Shown here: in pieces, positions 43,460 through 49,372 of the stretch
Numbering within the stretch: the stretch's first letter is position 1
How the letters are laid out: every line of letters begins with the position of its first letter
Assembly: GCA_002069815.1 (NCBI GenBank)
Contig: MWCB01000010.1
Span: 1 to 49,372, forward strand
Direction of reading: 5' to 3'
DNA from: Tenericutes bacterium ADurb.Bin239
GTDB lineage: Bacteria; Bacillota_I; Bacilli_A; RFN20; CAG-826
Length of the DNA: 49,372 bases
Notes under the pieces: model-generated
What the model was told of the DNA's origin: nothing
What the model saw: only the letters and a program-made list of their open reading frames with translations
Databases searched by the model: none
Made by a program: the position numbers and the translations under genes

Positions 43460-43493
43460 CAAATTAAAAGTTTAATAGATAGGAGATTAATTT

Positions 43494-44351
43494 ATGCCAT
43501 TAGTGAGTATGAAAGAAATGCTTGTTAAAGCAAACAAAGAGAAATACGCGGTTGGTCAATTCAACATTAACAACTTAGAATGGACCTTAGCGATTCTTGA
43601 TGAAGTGCAGGCACTTCAAGCACCGGTTATTATCGGAGTTAGTGAAGGAGCCGCTCGTTATATGGGCGGATTTAATGTTGTTGTCCACATGGTCAAAGGT
43701 TTAATTAAAGATCGCGGCTACACGATCCCAATTGCTATTCATTTAGATCACGGTAGTAGCGAAGAAGTATGTAAAAAGGCGATTGATGCTGGATTTACTT
43801 CAGTTATGATTGATGCAAGTCATCATCCATTTAAGGAAAATTTAGAAATCACCAAACGGGTCGTGGACTATGCGCATGCGCGTGGTGTTAGCGTTGAAGC
43901 CGAACTTGGTAGTATTGGCGGACAAGAAGAACATGTTATTGCTGAAACCTTATACGCTAATCCTGATGAATGTTTAGAAATGGTGCAAAAAACTAAAATC
44001 GACTGCTTAGCGCCAGCGCTTGGTAGTGTTCATGGTCCGTATAAAGGCGAACCGAAGCTTGGTTTTGATGAAATGGATCACATTAATAAATTATGTGGAG
44101 TCCCGCTTGTTCTACATGGCGGCAGTGGTATTCCTGATTATCAAATTAAAAAAGCGATTGAACGCGGAACTGCGAAAATCAATGTCAATACCGAATGTCA
44201 ACAAGAATTCACTAAAGTTGTCCGTGAAGTCTTAAGTAATGACACTAAGGTATACGATCCTCGTAAATATCTTGGACCAGGAGCGAAAGGCATTCGTAAA
44301 GTTGTTAACGAAAAGTGCCACGTTTTTGGTTGTGTAGGGAAAGCAGCATAA
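43494..44351 (+). CDS. fba: Class II fructose-1,6-bisphosphate aldolase
   Basis: Glycolytic Zn-dependent aldolase. The 285-residue protein has AIHLDHGSS (catalytic Asp and Zn His), [21 protein letters not shown], the GSVHGPYKG region with a Zn His, LHGGSGIPD with another, and the phosphate-binding KINVNTECQ. Length is typical of the Bacillus FbaA type. AGGAG lies upstream. Its stop directly abuts the nrnA GTG start. Confidence 0.97.
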   Translation: MPLVSMKEMLVKANKEKYAVGQFNINNLEWTLAILDEVQALQAPVIIGVSEGAARYMGGFNVVVHMVKGLIKDRGYTIPIAIHLDHGSSEEVCKKAIDAGFTSVMIDASHHPFKENLEITKRVVDYAHARGVSVEAELGSIGGQEEHVIAETLYANPDECLEMVQKTKIDCLAPALGSVHGPYKGEPKLGFDEMDHINKLCGVPLVLHGGSGIPDYQIKKAIERGTAKINVNTECQQEFTKVVREVLSNDTKVYDPRKYLGPGAKGIRKVVNEKCHVFGCVGKAA

Positions 44352-45293
44352 GTGTTTAAAAAATTGCGCAAATTTATCGAACGTCATGATACGATAACCA
44401 TTTTTTCCCATGTCTATCCTGATGGGGATGCAATTGGTAGTATTATTGGTTTGCGTGAATTAATTAAAACTAGTTATAAACACAAAAAAGTTTTTGGGTT
44501 GGGCACTAATGTCCAACCTTTTGTTTCTTTATTTGGCGCTTTAGATGTTGTTAGTGACGAAGTAATTAAAGATAGCGGCGCTATTATTGTTGATGTTGCT
44601 AATGGCGCAAGAGTTGAAGATCAACGCTATAAATTAGCGAAAGCATCCTTTAAACTTGACCATCATATTTTCGCAGAAAAGTTTACTGATGAAGAACTAG
44701 TGCTGACAACTAGAATCGCAACTGCCGAAATCATCGGTGAATTTATGATGAAAGAAAGACTACGCACCAATACTCTCGGTGCCACTGCTTTAGCCCTAGG
44801 TATTATTACTGATTCAGGTCGTTTTAAGTACGACTTAACAAGTGGTAACACTTTTAAAGTTATGGCACGTCTTACTAATATTGGTGCGGACTTAAAAATG
44901 ATAAATGAAGCCTTATCAAAACGTTCCGTGGAAGGTTTTAAAAAACAGGGTCACTTTTTATCAAATTATGAACTTTATGAGAATGTAATTTACATCGTAA
45001 TTCCTAATGACAAACTTAAAGAATTAGGTATTCTTCCAAGTGAAGGCACTGATTATGTAAACATCTATTCTAACCTTGATGACTACCCATTATGGGCGAC
45101 TTTCTTAATTGAAGAAGACGGGCGAGTGTTTGTTGAACTACGTAGTAAAATTTATAACGTGCAAAAGGTTGCTACTCTCTTTGGAGGTGGGGGCCACTTG
45201 AAAGCAAGTGGATGTAGATTGGAAAATAAAGCCCAAATTGCCGACGTTTTAACCGCTTTAACAAAAGCAGAGGAGTTAAAAGATGAAGTATAA
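44352..45293 (+). CDS. nrnA: DHH-family nanoRNase/pAp phosphatase NrnA
   Basis: NrnA degrades 2-5-nt RNAs and dephosphorylates 3'-phosphoadenosine-5'-phosphate. The 313-residue protein has the DHH-family motifs: FSHVYPDGDAIGS, IIVDVANG, the DHH motif in KLDHHIF, TDSGRFKY, and a C-terminal DHHA1 domain with GGGGHLKASG. It starts with GTG at 44352 directly after fba, with a weak AGGGAAAG upstream. A CysQ-like gene overlaps its end by 11 nt; both products can act on pAp. Confidence 0.93.
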   Translation: MFKKLRKFIERHDTITIFSHVYPDGDAIGSIIGLRELIKTSYKHKKVFGLGTNVQPFVSLFGALDVVSDEVIKDSGAIIVDVANGARVEDQRYKLAKASFKLDHHIFAEKFTDEELVLTTRIATAEIIGEFMMKERLRTNTLGATALALGIITDSGRFKYDLTSGNTFKVMARLTNIGADLKMINEALSKRSVEGFKKQGHFLSNYELYENVIYIVIPNDKLKELGILPSEGTDYVNIYSNLDDYPLWATFLIEEDGRVFVELRSKIYNVQKVATLFGGGGHLKASGCRLENKAQIADVLTALTKAEELKDEV

Positions 45294-46065
45294 AAAAGAA
45301 TTAGAAGCAGCCTTAGCGGCTGGTCGCATAGCCCGTGATATTATTTTGAATGTGTATGATGGCGACTTTGATGTTGAAATTAAAGATGATAATTCACCAG
45401 TCACCATTGCTGATCAAATGGCGGATAAAGCAATTCGTGAATATTTAGGGCCGCTTTTCCCCACTTATGCTTTTTTAACGGAAGAAGGAGTTGATAATTT
45501 AGAACGTCTCAGCGCGGATTATGTCTGGATTATTGATCCAGTTGACGGCACTAAAGACTTTATTAATCGCGATGGTGAATTTACTGTCTGTATCGCTTTA
45601 ACTTATAAAGGCGAAGTAGTCGTAGGCGTGATCGTTGCTCCTGTTCCTAATGAATTTTATTATGCGACAAAAGGCGGAGGTGCTTATCAACTTTTTGAAG
45701 ATGGCACGACCAAAAAATTACAAGTTAATGATAAAACAAGTAATTTAACTGCGACCCATTCCCGTCATCATCTTAAACCTACCGATGTGGAATATATTGA
45801 AAAGCATAAAGACTTAATTAGTAACGTAGTCATAATAGGTTCAACCTTAAAAGCCATTGCAATTGCGAAAGGTGATATTGAATTATTTTACCGAAGTGGT
45901 CCCGGTACTAAAGAATGGGACATTGCCGCTGCTGATCTAATTGTTACTGAAGCGGGCGGAATCTTTATTCGACCTGATGGGAAAAAATTTATTTATAATA
46001 AAATTGATGTTCATAACCGCGATGGTTATTTAATTGTGAATCGTAAGGAGAATATTCGCTTATGA
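45283..46065 (+). CDS. CysQ-like 3'(2'),5'-bisphosphate nucleotidase (inositol monophosphatase family)
   Basis: A metal-dependent phosphatase, probably converting pAp to AMP. The 260-residue protein has VTIADQMAD, the LTEEG motif, the metal-site IIDPVDGTKDFI and the C-terminal KEWDIAAADLIVTEAGG. GTKDFINRDGEFTVCIAL is closer to CysQ than to inositol monophosphatase, which underlies the name. GAGGAG precedes the ATG inside nrnA. The following 5'-nucleotidase starts on its stop (ATGA). Substrate remains an inference. Confidence 0.85.
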   Translation: MKYKKELEAALAAGRIARDIILNVYDGDFDVEIKDDNSPVTIADQMADKAIREYLGPLFPTYAFLTEEGVDNLERLSADYVWIIDPVDGTKDFINRDGEFTVCIALTYKGEVVVGVIVAPVPNEFYYATKGGGAYQLFEDGTTKKLQVNDKTSNLTATHSRHHLKPTDVEYIEKHKDLISNVVIIGSTLKAIAIAKGDIELFYRSGPGTKEWDIAAADLIVTEAGGIFIRPDGKKFIYNKIDVHNRDGYLIVNRKENIRL

Positions 46066-47555
46066 AAAAAAGAAGGTTACTTTTAATTACTGCTGCTCTT
46101 GCTTTAGTGGTGGTATCGGGCGGTTGTAAACGGAAATCATCATCTTCATTAACAACATCTTCATCGCCAAGTGATAGCACTAGTGTTTTTACAACTTCAG
46201 AAGAAGGGCGAGTTGGTCAAAAACAACTAAGTTTCTACGGTATCAATGACTTTCATGGCGCAATTATGGAATCAAGTAGTGAACCTGGTATTTTTAAACT
46301 TGGATCATATTTAAAGAGTGAATTTGCCGCTAAAGAAAACAAAACAGTATTTCTTAATGCGGGTGATTTTTGGCAAGGAAGCGCCGATTCAAATATTAAT
46401 CGCGGTAATTTTTTAACGGAAGCCATGAACTTATTAAGTCTTGATGCACTAACGATTGGTAACCACGAATTTGACTGGTATGATACGGCAATTGAAGCTA
46501 ATAAAGCGCTCGCCGATTATCCGTTTCTTGGCGCCAATATTATGGTGCGTGAAACCGGGGAACTTGCCACGAATTTAGTGTCATATGATGATACTTTTAA
46601 AGCAAGTGCGATGGTTACGAGAAACAATGTAAACATCGGTATTATTGGCACTATTGGGATGCTTGAAGGTTCCATTTTAGCGGGTGCCATCGCCCCATAT
46701 ACTTTTCGACCAGTGGCAAGTTACATTGAAGCTGAAGCCGCAAACTTACGAGCATTAGGAGCCGATATGGTTGTTTTATCAACCCATGACTCACTAGCAA
46801 ATGGGCTAGGGGCTTACTCGAATATTGTTGATAACAAAACAGTTGATATTATCTTTTCTGGCCATCAACATGCGCGTGATAATCAACTAATCAACAATGT
46901 ACCAATTATGCAAACCGAAGGTAATGGTAAACAAGTAATGGAAGTTCATGGTTACTATGACTTTGCGCTCAAAGAATTTAAGGTGACTGCGCGCGAATTT
47001 ATGGAGGCAAGTGCCATTAAGACTAATTACACGGAAGACCAAGACCTTCTAAATTTATTTAATAGTAAATATGCTGAAGAAATTGAACAAATTAAAAATG
47101 AAGTAATTGGTTCACTTACGAGCACCATTAATAGAAATACTTTAGTTAAACTTGCTAATCGAGTAATGTATGAATTTGCCAGTCTAGAATACGATCCAGA
47201 TAAAATTATTGCGGTTCATAATTATGGCGGAGTTCGGGTTAATGAGATCCCAGCGGGCGAAGTAACGTATGGCGATATCTATAAAGCTTTCCCGTTTGAC
47301 AATGAAATTAAAATATTTGAAGATATCTCTGGTTCAACCGCCTATTCCTTTATCGGTAATAATCCGTCCTATCCCATTGGGAAGTTTGATATTGATGATA
47401 ATAAAGATTATACAATTGTCACGATTGATTATGTAAGTGATAGTAAGTATTCCAATATTCGTGACTATCCCCATACGGTAACTGGTGAATATGTGCGGGA
47501 ATTAATTGCGGAATTTTTCCGCACGAATGGGGAAGTTAATCCTTACGATATTTAA
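46062..47555 (+). CDS. 5'-nucleotidase/2',3'-cyclic phosphodiesterase family lipoprotein
   Basis: A surface-anchored metallophosphatase of 497 residues. The signal peptide has basic MKKRRLL, a hydrophobic core and lipobox VSGGC at about residue 22, then a Ser/Thr-rich linker. The catalytic domain starts at YGINDFHGA (first metal Asp and His), then LNAGDFWQGS, TIGNHEFDW, LSTHDS and FSGHQHA. The C-terminal 5'-nucleotidase domain has NYGGVRVNEIPAGEVTYGD and a substrate-site-like FPFDNEIKIFE. It would release nucleosides outside the cell for salvage. It ends the fba-nrnA-cysQ-like gene string; a terminator follows. Confidence 0.92.
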   Translation: MKKRRLLLITAALALVVVSGGCKRKSSSSLTTSSSPSDSTSVFTTSEEGRVGQKQLSFYGINDFHGAIMESSSEPGIFKLGSYLKSEFAAKENKTVFLNAGDFWQGSADSNINRGNFLTEAMNLLSLDALTIGNHEFDWYDTAIEANKALADYPFLGANIMVRETGELATNLVSYDDTFKASAMVTRNNVNIGIIGTIGMLEGSILAGAIAPYTFRPVASYIEAEAANLRALGADMVVLSTHDSLANGLGAYSNIVDNKTVDIIFSGHQHARDNQLINNVPIMQTEGNGKQVMEVHGYYDFALKEFKVTAREFMEASAIKTNYTEDQDLLNLFNSKYAEEIEQIKNEVIGSLTSTINRNTLVKLANRVMYEFASLEYDPDKIIAVHNYGGVRVNEIPAGEVTYGDIYKAFPFDNEIKIFEDISGSTAYSFIGNNPSYPIGKFDIDDNKDYTIVTIDYVSDSKYSNIRDYPHTVTGEYVRELIAEFFRTNGEVNPYDI

Positions 47556-47588
47556 ATTTATCTAAAGTTACTCTATTAAATATGAAAT

Positions 47589-47616
47589 AGCAGGATCGCT
47601 AAAAGCCTGCTTTTTT
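47589..47616 (+). terminator. Terminator after the 5'-nucleotidase gene
   Basis: AGCAGG (47589-47594) pairs with CCTGCT (47606-47611) around an 11-nt loop, followed by TTTTT. Confidence 0.75.
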
Positions 47617-47689
47617 GAAATTGCTATAAAATTATTTTCATTATAAAATAAGCATAGGCACTAAATATTAAAACTAGAAGGAGAAAAGT

Positions 47690-48355
47690 ATGAAAAAATT
47701 AATAATTACTAGTATCTCATTTAGTTTACTTTTTGGTGTAGTGGGCTGTGATAAAAATAGTGAATCAACCGCTTCTTTGCTTGAACCATATCGCGTGGCT
47801 TCTAAGGCGGAACTTGAACAATTTAGCAGTGACTGGAAATATATCTTTAATGATAATCAGTGGTTAAGTGTTACAAACTTTATTGAAGAAGGAAAAATAG
47901 CAATTGATAATGCGCAAGATGAAGAAACTATCAATACGATTGTCATTGATACAAAAGCAAACATAGATGCCCTTCTTCTAAATGAAGATTTTATAATTAC
48001 AATTGAAGCTACCACTACAAGTGTAGTATTAGGGGAAGATATTGGAATTAATGTAACATACACTAATACAAGTGGAAAAGATATTGAAATATCATACTTT
48101 TTGTTCTTATTCTTTCCAGTAATTCCTAATTGGAACTATCCAGTTTGGTTTGAACCACAAGAATATCCATCAACCATGACTATAGCGCATAACGGAAGTT
48201 ATACTGAAACATGGAATTTAGGCGCAAATTTAGAAGTTGGCAAATACGACTTGCGATTTAGGATTAATTATTTCTTAAACTGGGTTTATCATGACCACGA
48301 AGATAATATCGAAATTTATGCGTGGACATACCATGTCCAATTAAAAGTAGAATAG
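47690..48355 (+). CDS. Uncharacterised lipoprotein with helical and Ig-like regions
   Basis: I do not recognise a named family. The 221-residue protein has a lipoprotein signal (MKKLIITSISFSLLFGVVGC, Cys 20). Residues about 35-100 look helical (AIDNAQDEETINTIVIDTKA, reminiscent of the FIVAR-type helical repeats of surface proteins). Residues about 100-221 are beta-rich with an aromatic stretch (VIPNWNYPVWFEP), as in an Ig-like or CARDB-type domain (VVLGEDIGINVTYTNTSGKD). AGAAGGAG precedes the ATG. The upstream AT-rich region holds TATAAA boxes, but no promoter can be assigned firmly. Confidence 0.75.
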   Translation: MKKLIITSISFSLLFGVVGCDKNSESTASLLEPYRVASKAELEQFSSDWKYIFNDNQWLSVTNFIEEGKIAIDNAQDEETINTIVIDTKANIDALLLNEDFIITIEATTTSVVLGEDIGINVTYTNTSGKDIEISYFLFLFFPVIPNWNYPVWFEPQEYPSTMTIAHNGSYTETWNLGANLEVGKYDLRFRINYFLNWVYHDHEDNIEIYAWTYHVQLKVE

Positions 48356-48363
48356 GAGGTAAA

Positions 48364-48873
48364 ATGAAAAAGAAATTAATTACACTAACTCTTTTAGCGG
48401 GAATGCTTTTTTCCTTAAATGCATGTAAAAAAGAAAAAAGCGAATTAGAATTCACGACGGGAATTGTCTTAAAAAGTATAAGTGATGATATTGACAATAC
48501 CGCTATGGTTACCGCCACTTACACTGACTGGCTTACTTTTCGTGAAGGACGCGATTATCTCACAGACTTAGATGAAAAGTATAATGAAGATTACTTTAAT
48601 GATAAAGCACTTTTCATTTATGTCACAATTGAACCACAATCAATAAGCGAATTAGAAATAACGAATATATATCGCGATGGTGATTGTTTAGAAGTAAATA
48701 TTGACATTAAACATGGTGATGCCTATGTAGTAACTAAAGGGATGGTTATCGCCGAATTAGCGAAGAAGGACGTGAAGGGCATTAAGTGTTACACGCTTCA
48801 TAAAACAAACCCGCTAGCGTGGATTATTTATGATCAAAAAAGGTGCATTACAAGTGCACCTTTTCTTTATTAA
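48364..48873 (+). CDS. Uncharacterised lipoprotein
   Basis: A 169-residue protein with a lipoprotein signal (MKKKLITLTLLAGMLFSLNA then Cys 21) and a soluble domain of no family I recognise, rich in beta-type segments (SELEITNIYRDGDCLEVNID). ATG 48364 is chosen because AGGAGG lies 5 nt upstream. It follows the preceding lipoprotein gene by 8 nt, so the two are probably co-expressed. Its last codons (QKRCITSAPF) are read from a terminator hairpin, so the C-terminus is partly dictated by RNA structure. Confidence 0.75.
   Translation: MKKKLITLTLLAGMLFSLNACKKEKSELEFTTGIVLKSISDDIDNTAMVTATYTDWLTFREGRDYLTDLDEKYNEDYFNDKALFIYVTIEPQSISELEITNIYRDGDCLEVNIDIKHGDAYVVTKGMVIAELAKKDVKGIKCYTLHKTNPLAWIIYDQKRCITSAPFLY
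48841..48868. terminator. Bidirectional terminator within the 3' end of the lipoprotein gene
   Basis: AGGTGCA (48841-48847) pairs with TGCACCT (48855-48861), then TTTCTTT on the plus strand; a run of A precedes it for minus-strand use by the Nfu gene. The stem is wholly inside the lipoprotein coding region. Confidence 0.85.
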
Positions 48874-48882
48874 TCAGCAATT

Positions 48883-49122
48883 TTATTCAACAAGTAAGAC
48901 GCCAAGTACGCCAGGGACTTCTTCCAGTAATATTTCTTCAATCCCATATTCTAAAGTTTGATTAACAAGAGGGCAACCTTCACAGGCTCCCAGCATTTTA
49001 AGATAGACAAAACCTTCTTCAAATTTCACAAATTCAAAGTCACCACCATGACTTTGAAGATAAGGTCTAATGCGGTTAAGTAGTACTTTAATCTTATTTT
49101 CGGTTTGCTTTAAGTCTTCCAT
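48883..49122 (-). CDS. Nfu-type Fe-S scaffold (NifU C-terminal domain)
   Basis: A 79-residue protein equal to the NifU C-terminal domain, which carries or delivers Fe-S clusters. LNRIRPYLQSHGGDFEFV and the CxxC motif in GACEGCP (residues about 46-52) are characteristic, followed by the TLEYGIEEILLEEVPGV segment. It is monocistronic and convergent with the lipoprotein gene. The transcript looks leaderless. It probably works downstream of the Suf system encoded at the other end of the window. Confidence 0.93.
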   Translation of the reverse strand: MEDLKQTENKIKVLLNRIRPYLQSHGGDFEFVKFEEGFVYLKMLGACEGCPLVNQTLEYGIEEILLEEVPGVLGVLLVE

Positions 49123-49128
49123 GAGAAT

Positions 49129-49137
49129 AGTATAACA
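49129..49137 (-). promoter_or_regulatory. Extended -10 promoter for a leaderless nfu transcript
   Basis: On the minus strand TGTTATACT (49137-49129) is an extended -10. Six bases separate it from the ATG at 49122, so transcription should begin at the A of ATG. There is no ribosome site. Confidence 0.6.
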
Positions 49138-49177
49138 AAAAGGGTATGTAATTACTTTAAAAAGTGTTTAAATAAAT

Positions 49178-49204
49178 AAAAAAACAGCCCGCTTACGGAC
49201 TGTT
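49178..49204 (-). terminator. Terminator of the tRNA transcript
   Basis: On the minus strand ACAGTCCG and CGGGCTGT (one G-T pair) form an 8-bp stem around TAAG, followed by a run of T. It lies just after tRNA-Leu. Confidence 0.85.
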
Positions 49205-49207
49205 TTA

Positions 49208-49295
49208 TGGTGCCCGGGGCCGGACTTGAACCGGCACGGTCTCAACAACCGCAGGATTTTAAGTCCTGTGCGTCTACCTGTTCCGCCACCTGGGC
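49208..49295 (-). tRNA. tRNA-Leu (anticodon TAA)
   Basis: An 88-nt tRNA including an encoded CCA. The anticodon arm is CAGGA-CTTAAAA-TCCTG, giving anticodon TAA; a long variable arm fits Leu. The T arm is GCCGG-TTCAAGT-CCGGC. Acceptor strands GCCCAGG and CCCGGGC leave one A-C mismatch at the fifth pair. It lies 3 nt after tRNA-Lys in the same transcript. Confidence 0.95.
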
Positions 49296-49298
49296 AAA

Positions 49299-49372
49299 TG
49301 GTCTCCCGTGTAAGAATCGAACTTACGACCCTTTGATTAAAAGTCAAATGCTCTACCGCCTGAGCTAACGGG
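49299..49372 (-). tRNA. tRNA-Lys (anticodon TTT), 5' end cut by the window
   Basis: The anticodon arm TTTGA-CTTTTAA-TCAAA gives anticodon TTT. The T arm is GTAAG-TTCGATT-CTTAC. The 3' acceptor strand ACGGGAG with encoded CCA implies a 5' strand CTCCCGT, of which the first two bases lie beyond the window end. Confidence 0.94.

Overview
The window is a compact stretch of chromosome from a low-GC Gram-positive bacterium of the Bacillota, most likely class Bacilli close to the wall-less or wall-reduced lineages (Acholeplasma, Izemoplasma, RF39, Erysipelotrichia). This rests on the AT-rich sequence, on Bacilli-specific genes (gpsB, recU, dnaD, rpoE delta, rny, ymdB, a ylbF/ymcA relative, DUF951) and on Bacillus-like gene order. 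TGA is used as a stop and Trp is TGG, so this is not the Mycoplasma code. Genes are packed tightly, with many TAATG or ATGA stop/start overlaps. There are no insertion sequences, prophage genes or CRISPR arrays.

Layout. 118-4809 is a complete SUF iron-sulfur operon (sufCDSUB), running into mnmG-rsmG-parA-parB (4809-8980), a block normally found near oriC. 8990-9800 is an FMN riboswitch controlling the riboflavin transporter gene ribU. 9854-10098 is a ferredoxin gene on the minus strand, followed by a small membrane protein, cmk, der and the HU gene. 12908-16669 holds a short tRNA nucleotidyltransferase-like gene, a GlmS-like gene whose glutaminase domain looks dead, dnaD and nth. recU and a DEDDh exonuclease lie on the minus strand, then gpsB, the RNase P RNA and pgsA. 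18784-32302 follows the classical Bacillus order: pgsA-cinA-recA-rny-ymdB-miaB-ylbF-like-mutS-mutL-miaA, with fhs and a DUF951 gene appended. 32331-36871 is a FtsX/MacB-type ABC exporter. cspA and ychF follow, then a large BspA-type leucine-rich-repeat lipoprotein (38637-41255), the argS-rpoE-fba block, and nrnA with a CysQ-like phosphatase. The end holds a 5'-nucleotidase lipoprotein, two uncharacterised lipoproteins, an Nfu-type Fe-S scaffold and two tRNA genes (Leu, Lys).

How genes work together. The Suf proteins, Nfu and ferredoxin supply and use Fe-S clusters that MiaB and Nth need. MnmG, MiaA and MiaB modify tRNA anticodon regions. MutS, an endonuclease-type MutL, RecA, RecU and Nth are a repair set. 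NrnA and the CysQ-like enzyme can both act on pAp, and RNase Y, RNase P and NrnA process RNA.

Points most worth a second look: the GlmS-like protein lacks the catalytic Cys and several glutamine-site residues; the first ABC ATPase can apparently start only at an ATT codon; several genes (mutS, nfu, the exonuclease, the small membrane protein) have a -10 box placed so that transcripts would be leaderless; the nucleotidyltransferase is half-length; ParB has lost both CTP-binding motifs; and rny has a long structured leader. All calls come from reading the sequence and recalled family features; no searches were run.
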